DNA of 64,000 nucleotides. Source: Diaporthe sp. PMI_573. Lineage: Eukaryota; Ascomycota; Sordariomycetes; Diaporthales; Diaporthaceae. Each line of letters starts with the position of its first letter. Within the stretch, counting starts at the first letter, position 1. The stretch covers positions 682,001 through 746,000 of the forward strand of contig JAJTUP010000015.1 of the NCBI GenBank assembly GCA_021399435.1, in the 5' to 3' direction. The notes beneath the pieces were generated by a model, which was not told where the DNA came from, did no database searches, and saw only the letters and a list, made by a program, of their open reading frames with translations. Positions 33,598 to 44,739 of this stretch are shown piece after piece. A program made the translations under genes and the position numbers.

Positions 33598-34885
33598 ATG
33601 GACGCGACACTGTCTCACTTTGTCGAGTCCTTCAAAGGGACCCAGGGGGCTACTGTTGCAGTGGCTCTCTCTGTTGGCCTCCTCTTGTTCACGCTGTTGC
33701 AACATGCATCCATGCCGCAGAAGTCAGTCCCGGCAAGCCTGCCTCTTAAGGTCGAAGCCGTAAGTCCTTACAGTCCCGAGTGGGACATTTCATCTATGCA
33801 CTAGAGGGTGTTCCCGGCGATCTGCTGATGATGTTTCGCAGCTATATTACTATCCTGTCAAAGGGCTGAGGGGTGGGGAGCTCAAGCAAGGCAAGATCGG
33901 CCCTCTGGGCTTCGAATACGACCGTACCTTCTGCCTGCAAAAGGTACATCGCGATCCCGAGACTAACGAGGTTAGACGCTTTGAGTCTATGTTTAGCGGA
34001 TTCCACCTCCGGATGGTGCTATTCTCAACTCGTCTGGAGGAATCCCCGGACGGTCAAGGGCGGGACGTTGTCATTACCTGGACGGGGCCCGAAGACTCGG
34101 AAGCACGTGAAAAGCAGATCCGGTTTCCGCTTCGGCCACAGTTAGAGACCTTGAACAGGGTGTGCGTCGAAATGTATGGTGCCACTACCGACGCTTATGA
34201 CATGGGCGCCAGCATCTCAGCCTGGTTCAGCAGCTATCTAGGCTTCGAAGCCTGTCTGATTTATCTCGGGCAGAACTCTCGCCCTGTTTTGGGCTCAAGC
34301 GCACCGCATAGCGATCAAGCCTTCCGGAAGAGTCTCTCGCCGCTGGCATACGGCATCCGCCGCTTCCTTGTTCCATCATTCCTCAAGCAGAAGTCCGAGC
34401 GAATCAGCTTTGCAGATATGGGTCAGTACCTGGTGGTTACGGCCGAGTCCAACGCTGAGGTCGGCAGGCGGCTTCGAGAAACGGACCCGTCGGCCGGTGA
34501 TACGCAGATGGACATCACCAAGTTCCGGCCAAACATCGTCGTGTCCGGGAGTCCTGCGCCTTTTGACGAGGAATATTGGGCGGAGCTGCGCTTCCCCGGT
34601 GGAACACAGATGGCGCTGACGGGCAACTGCTTGAGGTGCCAGTCCATCACCGTCGACTACGAGACGGGCAAGCCGGCCGCGGATGTCAGGGGCCAGGCCT
34701 GGAAGAAGCTCAGCAAGGACCGAAGAGTGGACAAGGGCTGTACCTTTATGCCCGTTTTCGGGAGGTACGGATACAGTCCCGCGTCGAACATTGGGAGAGA
34801 GATCCGTGTCGGCGATGAGGCTGTGCTGACACGCAGGAACCGAGATCGAACGGTATTTGGTGAGTGGACTGCCTGTGTAAAATAG
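33598..34885 (+). CDS. Membrane-anchored MOSC-domain protein (mARC-like molybdenum enzyme)
   Basis: Exons 33598..33759 and 33842..34885 give 401 residues; the 82-nt intron (GTAAGT donor, TTTCGCAG acceptor) lies between codons. A hydrophobic helix at about residues 21-38 (VAVALSVGLLLFTLL) is a likely N-terminal anchor. The MOSC N-terminal beta-barrel begins at LYYYPVKGLRGGEL (residue 55). The MOSC domain follows, with FRPNIVVSG and the cysteine motif GNCLRCQSITVDYETG at about 315-330, which in the family supplies the molybdenum cofactor ligand. In mARC proteins this domain reduces N-hydroxylated compounds with cytochrome b5 and its reductase at the outer mitochondrial membrane. Location and substrate here are inferred. 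An unusual insert between the barrel and MOSC (about 170-210) carries Ser/Lys-rich residues. Confidence 0.82.
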
Positions 34886-35576
34886 ACAATTGAAATTGGA
34901 AAGGAAACCGCCGCTGACGTGAATTTTCGCAACGGATTGGCCACTCTCGAGAGCCGTGGCTACCATGTACGAACGGAGCTCAAAGTAGAGCCGACGGCAA
35001 TGCGCATTTTCTCAGAGGTCTTTTGAAAATCTTCTATTGCTCTCAAGTATCCAGGAACGGGAATAGTAGGCCAGAACCTAGATGAAAGTACATGTGTTCT
35101 GGCCCGAAAGGTGTGACAACACACAAATCGGCCTTGGATATGACCAAATCAATTATGACCAGTTCCCGACCCCGATGCCCTCTGATTGACTCATACTTCT
35201 GCTGAATTCACCTCCGTGTCAACTGTCGGATAAATCCTGGCAGAGGAAATTCATTGATGCCTCATTCACATGCCTCTTGGCATCTTAAAGGTGAGTGTGC
35301 GAGTGCGAGCGCCACGTTGGAAGTGCAATGTGCTATATATATAACACTTGCATCGATCCGGTCTTGGAGACACTGATGAATGGGCCGGACTCGAAGAAAG
35401 ACATCCAATGATACACAACATTATACCATGTGACCAATCTGATGAGACGACGTCAACTCAACGTCGGTCATGTATATTCCTCCCTACTCCTCAGCTGGCA
35501 ACTCAGTTCTGGCCTCCCGGAGCATCTCGATTGTGTAAGACTAGACGCCAGTTCTCACTTGACCGCATATTCCCGC
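34886..35576. other. Intergenic region after the MOSC gene
   Basis: 0.7 kb between the stops of two convergent genes. It may hold a short last exon of the minus-strand neighbour (35540..35484; see that gene). Otherwise no feature. Confidence 0.4.
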
Positions 35577-36786
35577 CTAATGTGGCTCCCAGAAACTCAC
35601 TTCGTCCTGATCACCCCCATCACTATCCATAGTCTCCTGCCTCTCGTCCGCAGTAGTGGAACGGGTCGAGATGGCTCTCTCCTTGCCTTTGCGTGACTTC
35701 TTCCTCTTGCCTCGGGGAACGCCGTACTCGCGCTTTAGTTTCTTGTTGGCAGCCCTAATCCTCTGCCCTGTCATCTCTTCAGGGGATCCATCAACTAGAG
35801 AGTGTTTTCATGTCAGTTCGGATCGACACCAGGCCAACATTCCCTGAGAGGTCCTTACCGCGATATGCAAATTCTTGAACGATATCATCGAGTTCGTAGG
35901 CAGAAGTGATTCCGGTGTCGTGACAAGGATGACCTTTCCTCCTCCAATGATCCAATGCGCCCTTGCCCCGTAGTGGGTGCTCTAGGAATGGCATTTGCTG
36001 GCCGCGGCCGCACCACACGACGAGCCATACGCCATCGCCACATCGTACGTCTTTGAATATGTACTGCTTCCCCTCGACGTCCTGGAAATCCAAGGATTTG
36101 GTCACTAGACTAGCCCATCGCGGTGCGATCCTGGCCTTCTTGGTTGCGGATTCTGGACTGCGCGGGTGATCGACTTCCATGGCATCGAGTAACCGTTTGG
36201 CGGCCTGCGTTCGTAGAAAGCTCGGGGAGCCATGAGAGTCATCAGAAGATAGTGGCCCCGGAAATTCAGGGATAGATAGCGCTTCCGAGTTGCTCTGGTG
36301 CCCAACATCTCTTGGCCTCGCCGAGATTCCTGGTGTCAGGGGCGCTACCGGACGGGGCGGAGGACCCATGGATTGTTCTCCCTTTCGGTGATCCGATGAG
36401 CCAGGCTCTACATCCATGGTGAATGAGCGTCGATCGTCTTCGTCACAGACCATTACCGCCTCTGGAGCGACTTGACCGGGGTACTGGCTCACAAGCGGAC
36501 CGATTTGGGAGATTAGGTCATCTACGCCCGGGAACTTCCTGTTCAAAAAGTGTTGGATGATCGTTTCTGCTGTCTCATCTCGTTCGAGCAAGGTTTCGGT
36601 TAAGCTCCTGCGAATATTTGAGCGGACCAGGGTGAAGCCTTTGACGCCTTCTTTAATCAGGTCCAAATGTCTGCCCAACTTCTGATATAGGATCGGCTCC
36701 CACACAGCCTCCAGGGTTTCAACATGACGGGATTCCCTGTATGCAGGTGGTAGCAGTTCAGTGTAGTCATTGCTGCTGGATGCCAT
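35577..36786 (-). CDS. Fungal protein of unknown function with Cys/His-containing C-terminal region
   Basis: Exons 36786..35859 and 35794..35577 (minus) give 381 residues from ATG 36786; the 64-nt intron (GTAAGG donor, AACTGAC branch, CTCTAG acceptor) keeps the frame. The N-terminal third is helical (about residues 10-100). The middle is Pro/Ser-rich with an NLS-like KKAR. A C-terminal region at about 245-310 has paired Cys and His residues (VRCGDGVWLVVWCGRG, HPLRGKGALDHWRRKGHPCH) followed by VQEFAYRVDGS; this resembles a zinc-finger-like module frequent in fungal proteins that end in a YRV segment, but I cannot name it. A KKLKREYGVPRGKRKKSR stretch near the end is a strong basic region, suggesting a nuclear location. 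The second exon contains a GTGAGT donor near its end, so a third exon (35540..35484) is an alternative ending. Confidence 0.65.
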
Positions 36787-38089
36787 GACGGCCTCTGATA
36801 ATGGACTTGGATGTTGATCTAGATTTCCTGGGCAAATGTGGGCTCTGATGACATCTGAATTCTCCTGGGACCAATGTGGATGAGGTGACAATGCGATCAA
36901 TCTCAGTCCCCCAGACCCGTGGACAGGAAAGTGATGAGGGTAGCCCTGCTATTTCATGAGAGATGTATGGCGTGGCACGGAAATACATATGTAGTGTTGG
37001 CTGGCTATTGGACTTAGGCTGGGCGTGGCAATGGGTGGGTATGCGAATTGCACATTCTTTTCTCGACTACACAGTCACCGATCGGTTCATGCCTAGGCGC
37101 CAGAAAGGGCGCAGCCTCGTGGCGGACGCTCTCTCATAGGTCCGATATCGTCTCAAGACCATGCGCAAGTAATGCCAACAGGTTAAGCAGGACTGTTTCC
37201 CTCACAGTCTGCCTCGCGAGGCTTTGAACATCGGATTGTTCATCCAGTGAAGACTTGTTCTGGACTGAGGGAGGGAACCAACTGTGCCTCGAGGCTGCAG
37301 ATAAGGTCCAGCAGGTGCGATCGCTAAGCGCCTCACTTGCGGCTGGGGTTTGGCTGAGGGGGGGGGGGTCCAGCAGCTGCGGCCCGAGGCAGGAGCCGTC
37401 CATTTGCGGGATGTGTGGCATTTATGGAAATATACCCAGCCAATAGTCTCCCATCTGCGTTTGAGCAAGGCGCCCTGCTTCAGGTGATCGAGGGCCGGGG
37501 AAACTGAAGCTGAATGTGCTTGCTCCATGTCTTAAAAGCTACCTTTCTCAAAACTGATGCAAACTGCTGAGCTCGAGCCATGTAGTCAGAAGGTTTGAAT
37601 TCTTCTGTATTTCATCGCCTCGCCGTGCTAGGTATCATGGAGCAGGCGAGCAGCTATGACGAAAAGACCGCTGTTAAACCGCGTCTGTGCAGCCGATATG
37701 AAAATGGGTAACAACCAAGTGCAAACAAGACCTTGAAACCATGAGCCAAACGCTGAATTCCACATAACGAAGGAAGCGAACCATGAAACCATTGCCTGCT
37801 CAACCCTGACCAACCGGAACCATGCCAGTGCCAACGCCGATTAATTGTCCCTTGATGTCCAAAAATTATTGTACCTTCTCGTGTAAAATAGGATGGACGC
37901 CCGTCTATTGATCGCCGTCTCTTCTTTGGTGCATGAAAGCCACGCGGTGTTGCCTATGCCGGGCAAAGCCGCATCAAGTCTTCGCAAAACCTTTGTCTTT
38001 CGCATCAAGCACAGCAGTTCCAGCCAACTCCGTGACCAAGATACTCGTGTCCTCGCGACTGATCATGGACTTGGGGCGCTGCCGGACCC
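36787..38089. other. Gene-free stretch before the TCP11-like gene 3' end
   Basis: 1.3 kb between the start of the 35577-36786 gene and the stop of the TCP11-like gene, both minus. It holds the promoter of the former and contains an 11-G run. No conserved frame seen. Confidence 0.4.
37358..37368. repeat. Homopolymer run of 11 G
   Basis: A run of 11 G in non-coding DNA. It is a likely site of sequencing length error. Confidence 0.85.
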
Positions 38090-41000
38090 TCACCTCGTGG
38101 AGGTCAAGGCCCCCGCCTCCGCCGCAGCGGCCTTTGTAGCCTGGGCCTCGACCTTCTCGGATACGGTCTCCCACCATGAAGCATGTGATTCTCGGTCAAC
38201 AGTCCCGACCTTGGACATCTCATCGACCATGTCTCTCACACGATCCACGAATTCGACCATGCCGGAGCTCGCCAGCTTCTCACCTGCGATGCTCGTGGCC
38301 TTGGCCTTCTCGCTCGTGCTGCCCGCCGCGATGCGCCCTAGGATGTGATCTCGCAACCGTTTGAGAAGTAGCCGCAGGACGGGCTGGCTGGGATCATGGG
38401 CGTTCGGATCCCAGGTCTCGCTTGGGTCTGGTTGCTGAGTGGTCGCAAGCTCAATATGCGCAGCCACGAGCTTCTCAACAAACCCACGCAGATGGGTCTT
38501 GGTCGTCGAGGGCATTGACCGCCCGGCCTCGAGAGCTGCCATGATGCCAGCTACAGCCGCCTCCTGCGAATCGGCGTGGTCAAGCACGTTCATTATGCGT
38601 GCTGCTTCCATTCGCCACGGCACGCGGACGTCACGTTTCAAAAGGTTCTTGCACTGCAAGAGAATCCCGCCCGTGGTGACCATGTTGCGTGTGAGGTGAC
38701 CGTACTTGCGGATGCGCTTGTAGTCGAGCTGCAGCATTTCTGGAATTTGACCGTAGCGCATGGTGCTGGGCTGTGTAAAAATATCGACAAGCATATGAGC
38801 GTAAATCTTCTCGGCTGTAGGCCGGTTCTTTGGGTGATTGACGTTCTCAGGATCGCGGCGGCCCGTCTCGACCATGACCTTGTTCCTCGCTGCCCTCCAA
38901 GCTGTTTCAGCCGCGAACAAGCCGTGCTCGCCCTGCTCGATTGCAGTGCAAAACGCTTTAGCCTCGTAATCGGGTGCGTGCTCCAGCAGCTGGGGGCCGA
39001 CCAGTTGCAAGAGATGGTTGGCGTAGTCACTCAGCATGACATCGATGAAGAGGATTAACGCCTCAAGACGGTCGACATAGCTGCCTTGGCTGAGCTTGTT
39101 CTCGACCAGGTCTTTCACCTGGTCGTCCCGAACAGGGGCACACAGTTTGGGCATCAACGAACCCATGGATGAAAAGAAGCGTTCGTACGAGAACGATCCG
39201 TTTCGAAATCGTTCCTTGAATTCGTCGATATCCAACAGTTCGCCGATAAAATTGTGCATGGAGTTCCCAGGCTTGAGGAGCCGCTGCAACTTCTCGCGAA
39301 TGTGTTGGGCGATCCTAAGGAGAAGCTTGAACTGCACGTGTCGCGAGTGCTCGTCTGTCGCGTGAATCGTCGCTCTCATCTGTCCGAGAATGGGCTGAAG
39401 CGCCTTTGTTTCGGCCTCGACAAAATCGTCCGCAACCACACGATACTCCTTATTTATGGCAAGTTCGTGGACGACGGTCCGATTGTCTGGTAGAAGCATA
39501 CCTTTCTTAATGGGCTTGGGGCCTTGTGGTCTGCTCGCAGGGGTAGACGGAGGGGTCGGGTAGACGCCCGAGGTATCGCTCCTGGGGCTGGAAGGATGGC
39601 TTTTGTCGGTGCCCAGGTCAGCCATTGCCGTCTCGGTGGTCATAGTCTGGTCAGCCACTCTCGGCTTCAAGTCGGCCTTTTGTTTCTTCTTGTTGGCAGC
39701 TCTCGCCTTCTTGGCCCTTAACCTGGCGTCTTTGATGACTTCGAGGCCCCGTTCCCTGCCGATCAGTTTGCTAATTCGAGCAATGAGCATGAGCTGATTT
39801 GTCTTCATACTCTCCTGGTACTGCTGTACTACGGATGGGTCGCTTGTCTCCTTGACGTGGTCCAGAGTGGCGTCCAGCTCCACTAACTGCCCCAACATTC
39901 CGTCGACCAGGGCATTCTTGTCCCGGGCTTTCCAGTTGAAGAAGGCATATTCAAATTGGGAGTAGACTCGAGGAAGAACTTGTGTCAGACCCGGCGGGAT
40001 GGTGTAGTTGTTGAAGCTGGTAAGCCGGGACATGGTGTTCTCGAAGGTGATGAGTAGATCCCGAGACCTCGCCACGAGCTCTTGACATTGGGGATCTGTC
40101 AGATTGTCTCTGGGGATGGGATGCGCCGGTGAGCCCTGGTCTGGGGGCATTATGTCGTAGGTGTTGCTGAGGACCTGGGCGGGATGACCCAGAATGAGGA
40201 ATGCGCTGAGAAAGCAGCGGACGGCCTTCATTTGCTCGACTGAGTCCAGCCCGCCGTTTTGTAATCCACACAGGGCAAGGACACGGGCGGTGACCATGAC
40301 CACCTTCAGTTGTCCGAGCTTCTCCGTGACCTCGTCATATCCAGTCGTCTTGACGCCTTCAACTGTCAGGGCCAACCGGGCAAATTCTTGGACCACCTTC
40401 CTCTTGGCCACGACGCGCCACCAGGTTTGAATCCTCCATGCAGCAGCGTCTCTGGTTAGCGGAGTCGACTCTGTCTCTTTGACCTCCTTGACGGGGGACA
40501 ACGACTCATCAGACTTCCTCGTGCTCACGCTAGAGCCCCGGACCCTGACATTCTGCCTCCGGAGTTCTTCGCGGCGCCTCTCAGCCTCAGCCTGACGCTC
40601 TTGCATCTGCTGGCGCATCTTGAGGGTCTCCTGCTCACGCTTCTCTCTGGTGGCCTCGGCGATGGCCTTGGCCCTCTTGACCTCCTCTGCGCATGTGGCG
40701 GCGATTTCTTTGAGATTGCGCTCACGGGTCAGGCGAGCAGCCTCCGCCCTCTCTTCGGAGACGACTATGACGCGATCTTTGGCTCTGGCAGCGCGCAGGC
40801 GCACTTTCTCAACGTGGGCGGCCCGGTCGGCAAGACGCTTTTGCCGATCCTTGAGGATGGCATCTCTGCGCTGGTGATTGGCGACATGTTTGCTTTGCGG
40901 GCCGGTTGCTGCGCCGTGGGAGTTGGAGAGAGAGTGCAAGGAGGATAACGAGTTTCGGCGTGTGGAAGCGGCAGAATCTTTTCGTCGTGACTGAGACGGA

Positions 41001-41269
41001 CGGTAGAACCGTGCAGCGAGGTGAGGAGGGGGTGTGTAGACACGAGAGCGTGCACCGTCGACTTGCAGGTCCAGGGCGTAGAGGAAGTCGTCTTCGAGAG
41101 GCAGTAACGAGACGTCAACGTCGACGTCAACGTCTACATCGACGTCGACATCGCCATCGCCATCGACATCGAGGTCGACTGTGTTCGACATTGTGGACAG
41201 GGGAGCGGCGCCCGTGGACTCTTCAATATTGCGCGAGGGCTCGGACAGATCTATAGATGGTCGTCGCAT
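38090..41269 (-). CDS. TCP11/Sok1-family protein with IQ motif
   Basis: A single frame of 1059 residues from ATG 41269. The N-terminus carries an alternating Val-Asp tract (about residues 30-52), then a charged coiled coil (about 125-250). An IQ-type calmodulin-binding motif follows near 272-292 (WRIQTWWRVVAKRKVVQEFA). From about 290 to 1000 the protein is helical with TCP11-like blocks, including LVDIFTQPSTMRYGQIPEML and LLKRDVRVPWRMEAARIMN. In yeast Sok1 is a high-copy suppressor of loss of protein kinase A; in animals TCP11 acts in sperm signalling. The molecular activity of the family is poorly defined. No intron is needed. The long upstream gap (41270-44739) gives no sign of an extra exon. 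Confidence 0.72.
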   Translation of the reverse strand: MRRPSIDLSEPSRNIEESTGAAPLSTMSNTVDLDVDGDGDVDVDVDVDVDVDVSLLPLEDDFLYALDLQVDGARSRVYTPPPHLAARFYRPSQSRRKDSAASTRRNSLSSLHSLSNSHGAATGPQSKHVANHQRRDAILKDRQKRLADRAAHVEKVRLRAARAKDRVIVVSEERAEAARLTRERNLKEIAATCAEEVKRAKAIAEATREKREQETLKMRQQMQERQAEAERRREELRRQNVRVRGSSVSTRKSDESLSPVKEVKETESTPLTRDAAAWRIQTWWRVVAKRKVVQEFARLALTVEGVKTTGYDEVTEKLGQLKVVMVTARVLALCGLQNGGLDSVEQMKAVRCFLSAFLILGHPAQVLSNTYDIMPPDQGSPAHPIPRDNLTDPQCQELVARSRDLLITFENTMSRLTSFNNYTIPPGLTQVLPRVYSQFEYAFFNWKARDKNALVDGMLGQLVELDATLDHVKETSDPSVVQQYQESMKTNQLMLIARISKLIGRERGLEVIKDARLRAKKARAANKKKQKADLKPRVADQTMTTETAMADLGTDKSHPSSPRSDTSGVYPTPPSTPASRPQGPKPIKKGMLLPDNRTVVHELAINKEYRVVADDFVEAETKALQPILGQMRATIHATDEHSRHVQFKLLLRIAQHIREKLQRLLKPGNSMHNFIGELLDIDEFKERFRNGSFSYERFFSSMGSLMPKLCAPVRDDQVKDLVENKLSQGSYVDRLEALILFIDVMLSDYANHLLQLVGPQLLEHAPDYEAKAFCTAIEQGEHGLFAAETAWRAARNKVMVETGRRDPENVNHPKNRPTAEKIYAHMLVDIFTQPSTMRYGQIPEMLQLDYKRIRKYGHLTRNMVTTGGILLQCKNLLKRDVRVPWRMEAARIMNVLDHADSQEAAVAGIMAALEAGRSMPSTTKTHLRGFVEKLVAAHIELATTQQPDPSETWDPNAHDPSQPVLRLLLKRLRDHILGRIAAGSTSEKAKATSIAGEKLASSGMVEFVDRVRDMVDEMSKVGTVDRESHASWWETVSEKVEAQATKAAAAEAGALTSTR
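41108..41178. repeat. GACGTC/GATGTC hexamer-like repeat coding for (Val-Asp)n
   Basis: Imperfect 6-bp units inside the TCP11-like gene encode an alternating Val-Asp and Gly-Asp tract near the N-terminus. Slippage in frame by 6 bp would keep the reading frame and change tract length. Confidence 0.85.
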
Positions 41270-44200
41270 TTCGCAGGCGGCGGGATGTGAACAAGGACGC
41301 TCTCTATCGGATCCAGTCGCTGATCGCCTTCAGATATAGGCACCAATCGAAAAGTGAGGATTGCTTCGTGGGGGAGGGGTATGCGGTATTCGTATCAGGC
41401 AGGGCGGAGTCGAAGTTATCCGGGGTCGAGGGCGTCGGTGTCCGGGCGATTAGGAAGTGATATCGATACGCGTGAAGGGGCCCCGGACAGCCGTCAAAGA
41501 GGACGTGTGACGACGGTATAGTCGCGGGAGAGAACCCTTTGTTGTCACGACTAAGAGCAGGGTAGGCGGAGGGAAGTCGGAGTCGGAGGAGTGGGGAGAG
41601 GAGGAGAAGGGGGAGGGTCGGTCGTTGGTAAGCAGGCTGGGCGCAGCTGGGGCAGAGGTCTAGCCGAGTTTGGTCGAGGTGATTGGTGGTGGAGCTGACG
41701 GGTTGAGGACGAGGTGAGGGAGGGAAGCAGCGGAGCAGGAGGTGAGGAGGTGGAGTGCGGGTTCGGCCTGGGTTGACTGGGCCCAGGCTCGGCTCGGCTG
41801 GGCAGGGTGAGGGAGGGTTGGCGTTCAAGGTTGGTCGAGGTTGGCGGCCTTGGCCGCTTGGCGTCAAACAGGCGGCGCGGGAGGTCAAAACAAGCGAAGG
41901 ATGAAACCCGCGGCTGAAGTCAGTCGTGCTTGGCGGAGACACGACAAAACCTTGGAAAGAGAAGAGACCGGCCGAGCAGGCAGTCGGAGTAATATACGCA
42001 AAGGGGACGAGGGACGTTTGTTGGTCCGCCGGCACTAACTTTGTACTTTCAGCCTATAGAGGGAGGGGGGCAGCGCTGTAGCTGCAGGACGGTTTACTGA
42101 GACTTGATCCTAGGGATGATAATGAAAATAAATGGATGTTCGAGATGTCAACGGCCATTGCTGACCGATGCTGGTGGACAGATGGACGGGCAAAGAAGGC
42201 TGGGGAACGTTGCTCTGCACGCGTGCATGCGTGCACGCCTCCCGCCTCCCCCGTCCCGCGTCCCACACCGTCCACGTCCAACAAGCCCAGCCAGACAGCC
42301 TGCCCGGCCAGGGCAATGACGGAAGCGGCCAGGCGGATTGTGAGTAACCTGGGGCGAGCACCCGCCATTTCTCGTGCTGAATCTCTCAGAACCCCGGCCG
42401 GTACGTACCCAGGTACGGAGTACTCAGGCACAACACAGCACGTCGGGTATCTGCTATTGTCTTGTACCACAGTACACATCCAGATCCGGCATCTCATGTC
42501 AGTTACCGAGTATTCCCTGCAGATCCACTGCCGCCCGCACACAAGAAACCTGGTCCACAGCGCTCTTGGTTGGTAGATCGTATAGCAACTTATACACCCC
42601 GTCGTCAAGATCCCCAGCCCTATCAATAATCCATTTTCCTTACAGGCCGACTAGTTGCGCTGACCAAGCAGTACCTGTCGTCCATTTCTCATATCCACGT
42701 CCAACGCGAGCTGGCGAGCTGCTAGGCTGGAAGATGTCCGTGTCCCTGCCAGGAGTGATCCGGACATGGCCGGGGCGACGCATAATCTTCGGCATACGCA
42801 AGCCGGGCGTACTTACCGAGCATCCAAGTACCTAGGTAATCATGCACACAGCACGCGTGTGTACTTGCGCATGGGTGCGTGCGTCGGAGCACGGCAGCCT
42901 GCTGTGACATGCTCCAAAGAACAGCGTGCCGTGACTATCACCTTGGCACACCACCGCTTCCCAGCCAAGACGAGTCCAAATTCGGCACGAACGAGTGGCA
43001 GCGAGCCAAGGCGATGTTATTCCCGGCTGAGCCGCCCCAAGAGCCCGTCGAGTCAGTCGCGATCGGCGGCCTTTGGGATTCAAGACTGGATCTGGCTTTT
43101 GAGTTTTTGCTCGCACGCATTTACTACGTATAATACAACAGGACGGAGGTGCTTGTGTGCTTGTTTTCAGCCCAGAGTCCCAGACAGAAGATCGGCCGAG
43201 GTTTGATCACCCGTGCTTACTTTGACCTCGGCGGAAGGTTCCTCGACTGAGACTAGGCCTCGAGGACTACACAGTACCCACCTACCAAGACGTGACAACG
43301 AACCTCGCCAGCTACCACTGATCCCAGCCAAGGCCGTCCCATCTACGTGCCACGCCGTGAATGGCCCTGGCCATGGCCTGGCACGGCGGCATGGCATTGC
43401 TGGGCGGGCCCTGGCAAACGACGAGCCGTGAGGCTCATCTGGTCAGGGGGGCGTGGAAGGCTGCCGAGCCGAACGTCTCAAGACGGGCCCCAGGCCTAAG
43501 CTTTTCATGTTGACCGTTGCTTGTTACCGCCGTCATCGATTAGGGTCCTGTGGTGCATACCTCAGTACACAAGATACCAACAAGAGTAATCTTAATCTGT
43601 ATGCGTGAGAGCCATGCCCGCAGCCAGACTGGCGTTCGGCCATGTCAGTGCCGCCAGCTGCAACAGACACAGTTTGTACAGACGTAGAGAGCGAGATTGC
43701 TGATCGGCACCGAGGTCGGCTGGTCGGCGCTGGTCGGCGCTGGTCGGCCAAATGCCGAGTGTTCCTGCATTCGCAGCTCCGAGGGTGTTGGTGGGGGCTG
43801 CAGTGGGCGGGCACCAAAGTTGTGGTTTGATGGCCAAGGAGGCTTGGGATTTGATCGCATGACATGACCAGGTCAATCCATATCCATATCAGTACGGCAC
43901 CGCAGACGTGTGTGTGAGTGAGTGAGTTGCATCCATTGCCCGTAGACCTCCATGCGAACGGGCCAATCGGCAGGGCATGATCAAAGTACCTTCTCTACTT
44001 ACTTGCTCCTACTGCACGATGCCATCTCTGACATGCAAGGTGCTGTTTTTCACCCGATGCCTGCTAGAGACATGGACGGCTCGTAGGCCAGGGCTCAAGC
44101 TGCTGGGATAGGCAGGTGGACAGGACTGTACCCGCTTCTTACTGCCTCGCTCGGTTTGTGTCGGGCAGCTGCTGCTGTGTGTCTTGTCCACAGACTGTGT

Positions 44201-44739
44201 CTTGTCCATAGAGACGGCGTGCGTGGCTGGGTGCTGAGCACACAGTACGTGCCTTCAAGCAGCAGCGGCACACGATGAAGGCACCGTCCGTGTTTTCGGG
44301 CCTCCGCTTGCTAGCGGTGGCAACCTCACCTTGCACACGCTCGTCAGCAGGCACGGTCTTGCCAGCTACATCTATCACGTCTTTCCGTGCTTGTTCTGCT
44401 TCTTCCGAGACATCATCGCCCGCGCTCGCCTTCACCAGCTATCGCTGTTCTGACCCTGTTGGCAACCCCAAGGCCAGGAGCGGCATCAGACTTCTCCTCG
44501 ACCGCAACAGCACTTCTTCGAAGCCGTCTTGGCACCACCCGGCTCGCTCCTCACTAACGGCAACAAGACAGCTTGCTGGCCCTGGGCGTCCCTTTGCTCC
44601 AGCTCCTCCCTGGTCTCGCCTTCCGACTGCCCCACATTTCACCGCAACCTCGACGCGGGGTCACGCAACCTGTGCTCTGGCCGCAGAGGACCATCTTGGG
44701 ACCGTCTCAACCACGCACAACACCACAAACACCTTCGAC
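41270..44739. other. Divergent intergenic region between TCP11-like and aminopeptidase genes
   Basis: 3.5 kb, the longest gene-free part of the window. The left end (41270-42050) is purine-rich on the plus strand, consistent with a long pyrimidine-rich leader for the TCP11-like gene. The right end contains an open frame from ATG 44275 that runs in frame into the aminopeptidase. The middle has only short frames without motifs and a GGTCGGCGCT repeat. Confidence 0.45.
43721..43748. repeat. 10-bp tandem repeat (TGGTCGGCGC)
   Basis: Two perfect 10-bp units and a partial third (TGGTCGGC) in non-coding DNA. No function indicated. Confidence 0.85.
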
